A stretch of DNA of 46,765 nt from Candidatus Aenigmatarchaeota archaeon. GTDB taxonomy: Archaea; Aenigmatarchaeota; Aenigmatarchaeia; CG10238-14; SpSt-28. Both the position numbers and the translations under genes were made by a program. The notes under the pieces are model-generated. The model did no database searches, was not told the origin of the DNA, and saw only the letters and a program-made list of their open reading frames with translations. The stretch's first letter is position 1. Each line of letters opens with the position of its first letter. The stretch is taken from positions 1-46,765 of the forward strand of contig JAJHRL010000003.1 in the NCBI GenBank assembly GCA_020832825.1, read 5' to 3'. Shown here piece after piece: positions 27,120-36,456 of this stretch.

Positions 27120-28542
27120 AGAGTTAGGATTGAAAGTTGGCTTAGAAATTCATTTCCAGTTAGATGTAGACAAAAAACTTTTCTGCGATTGTTCTTCTAG
27201 CATGAAAGAAAAAGAACCAATAGCAATTGTTAAAAGAAAATTGCATCCAGTTGCTAGCGAGTTGGGAGAAGTGGATGTTGCTGCTCAATTTGAATATTTG
27301 AGAAATAGAACTTTCTTTTACGAAGTTTTTAAAAATGAAAGTTGTCTTGTTGAATTAGATGAAGAACCTCCACACAATCCAAATGAAGAGGCTTTAAAAG
27401 TTGCACTACAAATTGCAAAGTTATTTAATTGTAGAATACCAGAACAAATTTTTGTGATGAGAAAAACTGTTATTGATGGGAGCAACACTTCTGGTTTTCA
27501 AAGAACAATGATAATAGGATTTGATGGTTATTTTGAATTTAAAGGAAAGAAAATTCCAATAACTCAAATTTGCTTGGAGGAAGATGCGGCTGCGATAGAC
27601 AGAGAAGAAAATGGAAATGTTTATTACAAACTAAATAGACTTGGAATTCCTTTAGTAGAGATTGATACTGGAGTTATAGAAGGTTTTGAGCCAAAAGAAA
27701 TAGAAGAAATAGCTTACCAAATTTTCTTGATAGCATCCTCTACAAGAAAGATTAGAAAACAAATCGGAGCAATAAGGCAAGATGTTAATGTTTCTATAAG
27801 CGGTGGTGAAAGAGTTGAAATAAAGGGAGTGCAGAAACTTAGTTTGATATCAAAAGTTATAGAAAAAGAAGTTGAGAGACAACTCGAATTGATAAAAAAA
27901 GGTGAAAAAGTCCAAAAAGAAACTAGGGCAGCAAAGGAAGACGGTACAACAGAATTCATGAGACCTTTACCAGGAGCAGAAAGAATGTATCCTGAAACAG
28001 ACATAAAACCAATAAAAACTGAAGATATTTTGAAGAATTTAGAAATACCTGAGCTACTCAACAAACGAATAGAAAGATATGAAAAAGAGTACAAACTATC
28101 AAAAAGTTTGATAGAAAGTTTGTTGAAAACAGATTACTTTTTCTTTTTTGAAGATTTAGCAAGAAAATTTCCAAAAATTGAACCAACTGTTATTGCAAGT
28201 GTTCTTTCTTCAACCTTAAAAGAAATTGAAAGAAAAGAGAAAGTAGAAATTAAACTAAAAGAAGAACGATTAATTGAATTTTTTGATGCATTAAACAGAG
28301 GGTTTGTGTTCAAGGAAGCTGCATACGACATACTGAAAAAGATGAATGAGGGTAAATCTGTTGAAGAGGCAGTAAAAGAACTTGGATTAATTCCATTAAC
28401 AAAAGAAGAAATTCTAAAAATAATTGAAGAAACAAGAAAAGAAGTTGCTGATAAAAAGAAGTTGATTGGAGTAGTGCTTTCTAAAGTAAGAGGAAGAGCA
28501 AATATTTCGGAAGTTATAAAGATGATAGAAAAGTTAAGTTAA
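27094..28542 (+). CDS. gatE: Glutamyl-tRNA(Gln) amidotransferase subunit E, without GAD insertion
   Basis: GLKVGLEIHFQLDVDKKLFCDCSS...VIDGSNTSGFQRTMIIGFDGYFE...LCLEEDAA...IRQDVNVSISGGERVEIKGVQ; overlaps gatD by 26 nt. Confidence 0.94.
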   Translation: MRELSMNYKELGLKVGLEIHFQLDVDKKLFCDCSSSMKEKEPIAIVKRKLHPVASELGEVDVAAQFEYLRNRTFFYEVFKNESCLVELDEEPPHNPNEEALKVALQIAKLFNCRIPEQIFVMRKTVIDGSNTSGFQRTMIIGFDGYFEFKGKKIPITQICLEEDAAAIDREENGNVYYKLNRLGIPLVEIDTGVIEGFEPKEIEEIAYQIFLIASSTRKIRKQIGAIRQDVNVSISGGERVEIKGVQKLSLISKVIEKEVERQLELIKKGEKVQKETRAAKEDGTTEFMRPLPGAERMYPETDIKPIKTEDILKNLEIPELLNKRIERYEKEYKLSKSLIESLLKTDYFFFFEDLARKFPKIEPTVIASVLSSTLKEIERKEKVEIKLKEERLIEFFDALNRGFVFKEAAYDILKKMNEGKSVEEAVKELGLIPLTKEEILKIIEETRKEVADKKKLIGVVLSKVRGRANISEVIKMIEKLS

Positions 28543-28983
28543 AATTTCAACTATATCAGCTGAATTCTTCAAGCTAGAAGAAAATCCTGGCTCAGCACCA
28601 AAAACTATAACCTTTTTACCATATTCCTTTGCTTTTTGTATTAATGGTAAGAAATCCGCATCTCTTGTTGCTAAAGCAATTATTTGAATATCTTTTGTTA
28701 GAATTGCCTCCATAGCTTCAACTGCCAAAGTCACATCTACATCGTTTCCCTCATCTTCTTTTGTTGCCAATACTACTTTTGGTTCAAATCCTTCGTTTAT
28801 AATTGCCTCTATCAGCTTTTCTGGTGCAAATTGATTGATGAAAACTTTTGCTATTACAATTCTACCATACCTAGAAACTCTTTTTTTGAGCTCTTTTAGG
28901 TTTATGGAGAATTCTTTTCTAAGCATGTTAGGTCCATCTACAAAGAGTGCTATGTTTTCTGGTTCATACCTACTTCTTATCAT
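28534..28983 (-). CDS. NYN/PIN-like (LabA/DUF88-type) nuclease-fold protein
   Basis: NIALFVDGPNMLRKEF...KEDEGNDVDVTLAVEAMEAI...ALATRDADFLPLIQKAKEYGKKVIVFG. Confidence 0.85.
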   Translation of the reverse strand: MIRSRYEPENIALFVDGPNMLRKEFSINLKELKKRVSRYGRIVIAKVFINQFAPEKLIEAIINEGFEPKVVLATKEDEGNDVDVTLAVEAMEAILTKDIQIIALATRDADFLPLIQKAKEYGKKVIVFGAEPGFSSSLKNSADIVEILT

Positions 28984-29624
28984 TTTTCACACCAATAGTT
29001 TACTCTAGCTACTCCTTTTAATAGTGTTCGATTGGAAATTAGAATCTCTCCACTAAAATCTAATAGTTGAACTTTAGCACATGGAGGAAAGTTAATAACT
29101 GTTGAAATTTGTCCGTTTAAGAGTTTCTCCAATTTTCCTTTAAAGTTTTCGATCACCATGGACTGTATGAAGATAGGAGCGGAAAAGTAATTAACAATTG
29201 CTTTAAATGTTGTTTTCTCTCCTGTTTGGTAAAGCACGTTGTTAATCTTTAGAGAGTAAGTATGAGCCTCTACCGATATATTCTTCCCCTCCATTTTCAC
29301 TTCACCTTTAGAAACTTGAGCCTCTACTTTGCAATCTAAAGAAGGTAGTTGAATGAGGAGTTTTCCTATTGCTATAGGAGTTACGCAAAGCCCGTCAATA
29401 ACAAGAGTGCCGTTGAGCAAACGAAGGATCTGCTTCTCTTTCATATCTTCATCTAGATAAAGGTTAAAGTTGACTGGTTTCTGAGAAGAAAAAAGAGTTG
29501 AGAAAAAACCGGTCACGGATGGAAAAGATGGTAGCTTTACAAAGGGGGATTCTAGGGGCTTCAAACGAAGAAAAACAGCAAGGAGTAGTAAGAGAAAGAT
29601 AAATAATAGAATCTTCCATTTCAT
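28980..29624 (-). CDS. Hypothetical protein with N-terminal TM/signal
   Basis: N-terminal hydrophobic helix MKWKILLFIFLLLLLAVFL followed by an extracytoplasmic beta-rich domain. Confidence 0.55.
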   Translation of the reverse strand: MKWKILLFIFLLLLLAVFLRLKPLESPFVKLPSFPSVTGFFSTLFSSQKPVNFNLYLDEDMKEKQILRLLNGTLVIDGLCVTPIAIGKLLIQLPSLDCKVEAQVSKGEVKMEGKNISVEAHTYSLKINNVLYQTGEKTTFKAIVNYFSAPIFIQSMVIENFKGKLEKLLNGQISTVINFPPCAKVQLLDFSGEILISNRTLLKGVARVNYWCEK

Positions 29625-29680
29625 AACTTTATTTTGTAAAAAAACTATTTATATTTACATTACTATCAGTAAATGAAAGT

Positions 29681-30865
29681 ATGAGAGTTCCTCTCTTTCA
29701 ACTTCAATACGACATTTTTAACATTTTTTGGTTAGTAATCTTCTTCTTTATGATGTTTTTTTATCCGCGTCTGCTTTTATACCAACTCTTGGGCAGGTTT
29801 TTCAAAACTTCCCAACTTTTAGATGAATTAAATGAGAAGAGTAGAAAAAAGCTTTTGGATAGAATTGGAGGAGGTAAGGAAGAAGAAAGTAAAATTAAAA
29901 CTTTCCTCGACTTCTTCGTCATAACACCTGTCTCCTTAGATCCTTTTGGAATAATAAAGAAACTGGAACATCTAATCAATCAAGAAGAATTTAAATTCAG
30001 ATACTTTGCGGATAAAGTGGCAAAGAATCTAAATGAAGAGGAAAAATGGAATTTTATCTCGGCACTTTCAGCCCAAATAGCATTACACCAACTTTCGAAA
30101 ACCGTAAAACATTATATCAAGTTGATAGAAAAGACAAAAAGTTATCAATTAGGATTGCTCATTCAAATACAATTGCCTCTAATAGAGAGATATTCTAAAT
30201 CTCTCTACAAAGCTATCGAAGCCTTTAGTGCTGGTCAACCAATTGGAGACTCAGTAGGAGCACTTGTTGCTGCTTTAATGATGAGTAATAGATCAAGGGA
30301 AATTGATGACGTCGTATATACTTTAGAAAGAATTAATGGAAAAAAAGTAATAGTCGTTAAAGCCAAAGGACCTGGAGCTAGAATAGGTAAGATTGGAAGA
30401 GTTGTTGAAAAATTGGTTAAAATCTTCAAAGTTGAAAAAATCATAACAGTAGATGCTGCAGTTAAGTTGGAAAGTGAAAAAACGGGAGAAATAGCTGAAG
30501 GTGTGGGAGTTGCTATAGGCGGTATTGGAGTAGAAAAAGCAATAATAGAAGAAATTGCAACGAAGAGAGGGGTAACGTTAGATAGCTATGTAATAAAAAT
30601 GAGTCAAGAAGAAGCATTCTATCCTATGAAGGAAGAAATATTAAACGCTGCATTTGAGGTGAAGAAAAAAATAGAAGAAAACATTAGAGAAAGCAAAGAA
30701 AATGTAATAATGGTTGTTGGAGTAGGAAATACATGCGGTATTCCTAACAACAACAAGTTAGAGAAAGTTATTGAGAAGATCAAAAAAGCTTCAGAAGAGA
30801 TAAAACAATGGGAAGAAAGAGAAAGAGCCAAAGAGAAGGAAGTATGGAGTTTTGCAATGTATTAA
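29681..30865 (+). CDS. DUF1512-type archaeal membrane protein
   Basis: N-terminal TM, then GQPIGDSVGALVAALMM...VVKAKGPGARIGKIGRVVEKL...GEIAEGVGVAIGGIGVEKAIIEE...MVVGVGNTCGIPNNNK. Confidence 0.7.
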   Translation: MRVPLFQLQYDIFNIFWLVIFFFMMFFYPRLLLYQLLGRFFKTSQLLDELNEKSRKKLLDRIGGGKEEESKIKTFLDFFVITPVSLDPFGIIKKLEHLINQEEFKFRYFADKVAKNLNEEEKWNFISALSAQIALHQLSKTVKHYIKLIEKTKSYQLGLLIQIQLPLIERYSKSLYKAIEAFSAGQPIGDSVGALVAALMMSNRSREIDDVVYTLERINGKKVIVVKAKGPGARIGKIGRVVEKLVKIFKVEKIITVDAAVKLESEKTGEIAEGVGVAIGGIGVEKAIIEEIATKRGVTLDSYVIKMSQEEAFYPMKEEILNAAFEVKKKIEENIRESKENVIMVVGVGNTCGIPNNNKLEKVIEKIKKASEEIKQWEERERAKEKEVWSFAMY

Positions 30866-30898
30866 AGCTATAAATATGTAAGACAAAATCTTAATTAT

Positions 30899-31684
30899 AT
30901 GACAACTAAGATTATAGTTTTTGAAAAACCAAAACTAAAGGATCCAATCTTTATAGAAGGATTACCTGGAGTTGGAAATGTAGGAAGAGTCGCTGCCGGC
31001 TATCTTGTGGAGGAATTAAAAGCTAAAAAGTTCGCTGAGCTTATTTCTTCACATTTCATGCCCATTGCTGTTATTCCAAGAGGCTCTCAAGTTGAGATGA
31101 TTAAAGCAGAATTTTTTTATTGGAAGGCAAAGAACAAGAATCAAAATGATTTAATAATAATGATTGGAGATAGCCAAAGTGCAGATCCGGAAGGACATTA
31201 TGAAATAGTGGAAGAAGTTTTAAGATTTTTAAAACAGCTCGGCGTTAAAGAAATATTCGCACTAGGCGGACTCAACATTGGCATACCAACAGAAAGACCA
31301 AAAGTGGTGGGGGCAGTTAACGATGTTTCTCTCGAAAAGAAATACCAAAAATACAATATAGTTTTTGACACAAGCCAAAGAGTTGGGAGCATAGTAGGTG
31401 CAGCCGGTCTTTTTGTCGCCCTTGCGAAATATTACGACATCCCTGCAACCTGTTTATTGGGAGAAACATCAGGAATGCCCTTTCTACCCGATCCAAAAAG
31501 CGCAGAGGCTGTTCTCAAGGTGCTCTCTGATATTCTTAACTTAAAGATTGACACCACTAAGCTTGAGAAAAGAATAAAAGAAATGAAAGAATTCATGAGA
31601 AGAGTAGAGGCTATGCAATCGCAACTCTTGCGCTCTCATCTACCACCAACGGAGAAGAAAGAAGAGCTTAGCTACATTGGTTAG
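30899..31684 (+). CDS. PAC2 family (proteasome assembly chaperone-like) protein
   Basis: LKDPIFIEGLPGVGNVGRVAAGYLVEELKAKKFAEL...MIGDSQSADPEGHYEIVEEVL...GETSGMPFLPDPKSAEAVLKVL. Confidence 0.92.
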   Translation: MTTKIIVFEKPKLKDPIFIEGLPGVGNVGRVAAGYLVEELKAKKFAELISSHFMPIAVIPRGSQVEMIKAEFFYWKAKNKNQNDLIIMIGDSQSADPEGHYEIVEEVLRFLKQLGVKEIFALGGLNIGIPTERPKVVGAVNDVSLEKKYQKYNIVFDTSQRVGSIVGAAGLFVALAKYYDIPATCLLGETSGMPFLPDPKSAEAVLKVLSDILNLKIDTTKLEKRIKEMKEFMRRVEAMQSQLLRSHLPPTEKKEELSYIG

Positions 31685-31820
31685 TCTTCTTCATTTCTTC
31701 TAACTCTTTCTTGAATCTCTCAATAACTCTTGGTAAATCTTTGTCTTCGACTCTAAAAATTTTTGCCGCCTCTTTTAGAATTCTGTATTTCTTTTTCAAT
31801 TCTTCAAATTCGTCTCTCAT
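31668..31820 (-). CDS. Small coiled-coil ORF coupled to alaS by ATGA overlap
   Basis: MRDEFEELKKKYRILKEAAKIFRVEDKDLPRVIERFKKELEEMKKTNQCS; ATG overlaps the alaS TGA stop. Alternative ATG at 31850 is in the ORF track. Confidence 0.5.
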   Translation of the reverse strand: MRDEFEELKKKYRILKEAAKIFRVEDKDLPRVIERFKKELEEMKKTNQCS

Positions 31821-34165
31821 TTTCTCAACCTTTTCCTTTCTTTCTTCCATTCCTCAAACAATTTTTTACTCGCTTCAACAACCTTTTCTTCTTCAACACC
31901 AAGTTTTTCAGCTACTTCCTTCAATATTCTCTCTTTTTCCTTCAAATAATTCAAAGCAATTTCCCCGCTACAAAATTCTATTCTAACAACACCATCTTGA
32001 ATTCTCTTTGACCTAATTATTTTTATGAATCCTACTTCCCCTGTTGAATCGCAATGCGTGCCTCCGCATGCCTCATGATCTATTTCATTTATAGATACTA
32101 TTCTCAACATTCTTTCTGAAACAGCTCCTCCTTGATATATTCCAAATCCGTATTTTTGTTCGGCTTCTTGTCTTGACAAAATCTCAGTTTTAACTATTAA
32201 GTCTCTTTCAACAATTTGATTAGCCAAACTTTCAATTTTTTCCAATTCTTCTTCACTTAAAGCATCATAGTGAGTTATATCTAGCCTTGCTTTATCTATA
32301 CCTTTGAAGGCAGAATGCTGAAATACATGTTTACCTAAGATTAACCTAGCTGCCGCGTTAAGTATGTGGGTTGCCGTATGATGTTTCTTTAAAATTTCCC
32401 TTCTTTTTCTATCAACTACACAGTGAACAATTTTGCCTTCTTCAATAGGTTCTTCCAATTTATGTAAAATCACTTTTCTGATTTTTTTCACGTCTAAGAC
32501 CTTAATTCCATTAATTTCACCAACGTCATGGAGCTGACCACCAGACTCTGGATAAAAAGCAGTTTTATCAAGCGCGACCCAATTGCCTTCAAACACTTTT
32601 AAAACTTTAGCGTTAAATTCAAAAACTTCTGGTTTTTGATAGTATAATATCTCAGTTGGTGGTAAACTGCTTACATCAAACTTTAATTCATGTTCTTTTA
32701 ACTTTCCTCCCTTATGTCTTTCTGTAACCTTGCTATAAAATTTTGGAGGAATGTTTATCCTTAAGCCTGCTTCAACGAGAAGTTCGGGATTTATTCCATA
32801 GGAATCATAAAGCGTAATCAATTCCTCTTCGCTTGGGGTTCTATTCTCTTTGAGTAAAATTTCAACTATCTTCTTCATTTTTTCCCTAGATTTTTTATAT
32901 CTTTCCATCTCGATTTTGATAGCTTTCTCTACATACTCTCTGCTCTCTTCAAGTTTTGGAAAAAGTTTTTTTAGATAATCAACATGCCAATTCATTATGT
33001 CTAAAACATTAATATCCCATTTGAATCTATCTATAAGGCTTAGTGCTCTTCTCAAAATAACTCTCAAGTTATAACCACCGCCAACATTGCTTATTACTGC
33101 GCCATCCGATAAAGCAAAAAGCAATGCCCTCGAATGATCTACTATAGAATAAAGAGCTTGTAATGGTTCAATATTTTTTTCTAACTCTTCTAATGATATA
33201 CCAAGCCGAGTTGCTATTTTTTTCTTAGCGGAAATCATATCCTCTATTTCATCTACATTTATCCTTCCAGAAATTTTAGCATACTTGAGAAAAAGGTTCT
33301 CATCATAATTTATTCCAATCACTTTCTTCAATTTCTCGATTATCGGTTTAAAAACTACATCATAGCTTGTGGGAGTTCCGTGTGTTATCCATGTTAGTCT
33401 TTCTAAACCTGCACCCATGTCTATTACTTTAACTTCCATTTCCCTGTACTTTTCAGGAGTCCCCTCAAATTGAGTAAAAACAGTATTTCCGAGCTCAAGA
33501 CCTCTTACATGATACTCCAGAGACGGACCAAATGCGACTGGACTAAGCCAAATATCTTCAATAAAAACTATTTCTTCTTTTGGTATTCCAAGAATTTTTG
33601 TTAAAAACTCAAAATCTAATTCAATAGCTTCATTTTTCCAATATCCGCTTTTCCCGTCGAAAAGAGATGTTTGCTGAACCATCAAAAATGAGGTATAAGA
33701 TCTACCATTTACTCCAACATTTTGTATGTCGTTAAATCTAAGGCATGGTTGAAGCATAATAGTTGGATTTGCGGGAGCTTCAAAATTCAAGTTACCATTC
33801 TCATCAATCCTATAAAAATTTACAATTCCTGCATCTGTAAAATAGAGAGAGGGCCACCACCTACATAATATTGGATAGGCATTCAAGAAAGTATGACCTC
33901 TCTTAACAAAAAAGTCTTTTATACGTTCCCAAGCCTCAAAATACTCCATTCTCTTTTTCGTTGGCGGATCACCAATAAAATCGTAAGATCTACAGGATGA
34001 GTCATTACAAGTTTCTTGATTAGTTAGACTCCAAAAATATTTTCCACAATTTTTGCACTGCTTTCTTTCAAACCCTTCTCTTTCAAACAATTCAACTTTC
34101 CAGTATTTCTCTGGCTCTTTTTGGAAGATTCTCAATATCTCAAGCTTATTGGTCATATTCCTCAT
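31817..34165 (-). CDS. alaS: Alanyl-tRNA synthetase, C-terminally short
   Basis: GHTFLNAYPILCRWWPSLYFTDAGIVNFYRI; editing-domain HHTATHILNAAARLILG and ACGGTHCDSTGEVGFI; ends EEWKKERKRLRK* with no C-Ala domain. Confidence 0.96.
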   Translation of the reverse strand: MRNMTNKLEILRIFQKEPEKYWKVELFEREGFERKQCKNCGKYFWSLTNQETCNDSSCRSYDFIGDPPTKKRMEYFEAWERIKDFFVKRGHTFLNAYPILCRWWPSLYFTDAGIVNFYRIDENGNLNFEAPANPTIMLQPCLRFNDIQNVGVNGRSYTSFLMVQQTSLFDGKSGYWKNEAIELDFEFLTKILGIPKEEIVFIEDIWLSPVAFGPSLEYHVRGLELGNTVFTQFEGTPEKYREMEVKVIDMGAGLERLTWITHGTPTSYDVVFKPIIEKLKKVIGINYDENLFLKYAKISGRINVDEIEDMISAKKKIATRLGISLEELEKNIEPLQALYSIVDHSRALLFALSDGAVISNVGGGYNLRVILRRALSLIDRFKWDINVLDIMNWHVDYLKKLFPKLEESREYVEKAIKIEMERYKKSREKMKKIVEILLKENRTPSEEELITLYDSYGINPELLVEAGLRINIPPKFYSKVTERHKGGKLKEHELKFDVSSLPPTEILYYQKPEVFEFNAKVLKVFEGNWVALDKTAFYPESGGQLHDVGEINGIKVLDVKKIRKVILHKLEEPIEEGKIVHCVVDRKRREILKKHHTATHILNAAARLILGKHVFQHSAFKGIDKARLDITHYDALSEEELEKIESLANQIVERDLIVKTEILSRQEAEQKYGFGIYQGGAVSERMLRIVSINEIDHEACGGTHCDSTGEVGFIKIIRSKRIQDGVVRIEFCSGEIALNYLKEKERILKEVAEKLGVEEEKVVEASKKLFEEWKKERKRLRK

Positions 34166-34226
34166 TTTTTTGTAGGGTTTTAAACTTTAGATTGAATTTT
34201 AAATGCTAATCCAAAAAATTAATATT

Positions 34227-34318
34227 GGGCTCGTAGCTTAGCCTGGTGGAGCACCCGCCTTATATGGCGATGCTCCTAGGAAAGCGGGGGGTCGTGGGTT
34301 CAAATCCCACCGAGCCCA
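34227..34318 (+). tRNA. tRNA-Ile (UAU) with 18-nt intron
   Basis: Spliced: GGGCTCGTAGCTTAGCCTGGTGGAGCACCCGCCTTATAAGCGGGGGGTCGTGGGTTCAAATCCCACCGAGCCCA; tRNA-Ile-like body; loop CT-TAT-AA. Confidence 0.92.
34265..34282 (+). other. tRNA intron at 37/38 (18 nt)
   Basis: Clean BHB: outer CCCGC/GCGGG, central CTTA/TAGG, 5' bulge TA^T, 3' bulge AA^A, which fixes anticodon TAT. Confidence 0.9.
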
Positions 34319-34356
34319 CTACTTCATTCTTATTAGTATGGGAGATAAAAATAGAA

Positions 34357-35250
34357 ATGAACAGTGGGCAAACAAGCGAGGAGAAAAAGAGCTCTCCTAT
34401 AACTCTTCTAGTAATTATTGGCCTCGCTACTGTTTTCGTAGTACTTATTTTTGCTATGTTTACTCCTTCTTCCAAATCCTCCCGTCAAATTGCAAGTATA
34501 GTAGCAAAGTTCAATGGAAATACAACTTTGAAGTCAAACAGTTTTTTCAACTTAAATTTCACAATCGGTAACCCTTATGACATTTCACTAGAGAACGTAA
34601 GAATATGGGTAGAGGCTGCTCCTGAATTGTTTAGTTTCTCCTATAATCCTTTAAATGAAACTACTACTTTGAGAAGTTTTTCCTCAATTTTACCGAGAAA
34701 AAATGTAACTTACTTCTTGGCAAATGTTAAAGTTGAAAGAGTATATACGCAAATGAAGAACATTCCTGTAGTTCTGAAAATTTTATACACTTCAAAAATT
34801 TCAAAAAATTTCACTATAAATGTTGCTAGGAAAGAGGCTTTAAAGTGGTATGGTGGTGTTGAAAATTTGGGAATAAAAAGTTTAGGAAAAAACGAGAAAG
34901 CGCCTCTTGTTATTTCTTTCTTGTTTGATCCTAAAAGGTTTATTTTCGAAAAAGGAAAGAACGAAGTTGCTACATTTAAGATAGTTATCGAAGATGTAGG
35001 AGGTGGAAGATGCGTAAAAGATATGAAAATTAAAGGCAGCAGCAATGCAAATTTAGTATGTAAATATGAAAACAATAAGCTTGTAGGTTCTTTCGAGTTT
35101 TTAGCAAAACCATCGAAAAAGATAGAGATACCATGCAACTATACATTTTCATATCTAGAAAACAGAAATTTTGACAGTGTGCCTTCCTCTCTTGAAGTAA
35201 GTTGCGAATATTTAGAAACCAAAACCTTTTTATTCACGATAGCTCCTTAA
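34357..35250 (+). CDS. Membrane-anchored extracytoplasmic protein
   Basis: MNSGQTSEEKKSSPITLLVIIGLATVFVVLIFAMF then a beta-rich domain; listed ORF start (34246) lies in the tRNA. Confidence 0.65.
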   Translation: MNSGQTSEEKKSSPITLLVIIGLATVFVVLIFAMFTPSSKSSRQIASIVAKFNGNTTLKSNSFFNLNFTIGNPYDISLENVRIWVEAAPELFSFSYNPLNETTTLRSFSSILPRKNVTYFLANVKVERVYTQMKNIPVVLKILYTSKISKNFTINVARKEALKWYGGVENLGIKSLGKNEKAPLVISFLFDPKRFIFEKGKNEVATFKIVIEDVGGGRCVKDMKIKGSSNANLVCKYENNKLVGSFEFLAKPSKKIEIPCNYTFSYLENRNFDSVPSSLEVSCEYLETKTFLFTIAP

Positions 35251-35257
35251 TCAAACT

Positions 35258-36427
35258 TCACGCTCTATGAACAATCTCAATTACATCCCCATCTTTAAGC
35301 TCATACTCAGATGAAAGCCTCATCTTAGTTCTAGCATCAATGCCACAAATAAATTTTTCCCCAATTTCTGTATGTATAGAAAATGCAAGCTCTTTAAGTG
35401 TTGTTCCTTTTCTAACTAATAAAGCATCAGGTAAAATATTTCCTTTCGTATCAGAGAGCCTATCTTTATTGGCAACAGGATAGACAACTATGTAACCTAG
35501 CACTTCGAAAACTGTAAAGTTTAATGCTTTTTGAATCCCTGTTGATCCAAACTTTTTGAGTACATTTTCCTTTATTAATTCCAACGCTTTTTGTTGCTCA
35601 TAGGTTAGGTTGCCTTTAATGACAAAATTTTCGCTTCCTGGAAAGTAGTCTATTAATCCTTTAGCAGCAGCTAGTCTTAAAGCAATCTCAGCCTCAGCAC
35701 TAGCTGGGATTATGTTTTTGTACCTATCCTTTAGTCTCTCGTAGTTTTTTTGTGCACTTTCCAAGTCTACCTTATTCGCAACAATAATTATAGGCTTTGA
35801 AATTTCCCTCAGACACCTAGCAAAATCTTCTAGATTTTCTATTCCACAAATCTCTAGAGCTCTTTCTATCTCTTTCCTTTCCACTTCCAACCCACTTAGT
35901 TGCTTCATTAGAATGGTAATTAATTCCTCTTTGGAGAGATTTTTCAACCTTGATTTATATTTTTCAATTCCCCTCTCTATAATACTTCTAAACCACGCAT
36001 TTATCTCATTCTCAACAAATTCTATATCCTTCTCAACATCATAGTTTTCAGTCGGTTTTCCTTCTTCATCCGTCAAACCAGAAAAGTCTACAACATGAAT
36101 TAAAGCCTTCGTTTTTCTTGCCTCATCTAAAAACCTTAAACCTAATCCTTTTCCTTCATGTGCTCCAGGAACTATTCCTGGCAGATCCCATAATTCTATT
36201 GGAATAAATCTTATACCATTTATACAAGCTCCCTGTTTTGGGTTACACTTTACGTTGAACTCCTTACATACGCATTCTTTAGTTACATATGCTATAGCTA
36301 TATTTGGTTTAAGTGTAGTAAAAGGAACTGGTGATATTTTAACATCTTGTAGTGTTGCAGCCTTCAAAAAGGAGGATTTCCCCGCATTCGGTTTGCCAAC
36401 TAATCCAATTTCTATCATTTCCTTCAA
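35258..36427 (-). CDS. YchF/Obg-like GTPase with TGS domain
   Basis: GLVGKPNAGKSSFLKAATL...WDLPGIVPGAHEGKGLGLRFLDEARKTKALIHVVDFSG...IIVANKVDLESA...C-terminal TGS SSEYELKDGDVIEIVH. Confidence 0.95.
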   Translation of the reverse strand: MKEMIEIGLVGKPNAGKSSFLKAATLQDVKISPVPFTTLKPNIAIAYVTKECVCKEFNVKCNPKQGACINGIRFIPIELWDLPGIVPGAHEGKGLGLRFLDEARKTKALIHVVDFSGLTDEEGKPTENYDVEKDIEFVENEINAWFRSIIERGIEKYKSRLKNLSKEELITILMKQLSGLEVERKEIERALEICGIENLEDFARCLREISKPIIIVANKVDLESAQKNYERLKDRYKNIIPASAEAEIALRLAAAKGLIDYFPGSENFVIKGNLTYEQQKALELIKENVLKKFGSTGIQKALNFTVFEVLGYIVVYPVANKDRLSDTKGNILPDALLVRKGTTLKELAFSIHTEIGEKFICGIDARTKMRLSSEYELKDGDVIEIVHRA

Positions 36428-36456
36428 TTAATTAAAAAAAAAAATAAAAATAAAGT

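Noticed and set aside
34246-34356. Listed start of the membrane protein ORF
   Set aside because: Lies inside tRNA-Ile; ATG at 34357 precedes the TM segment and is a better start.
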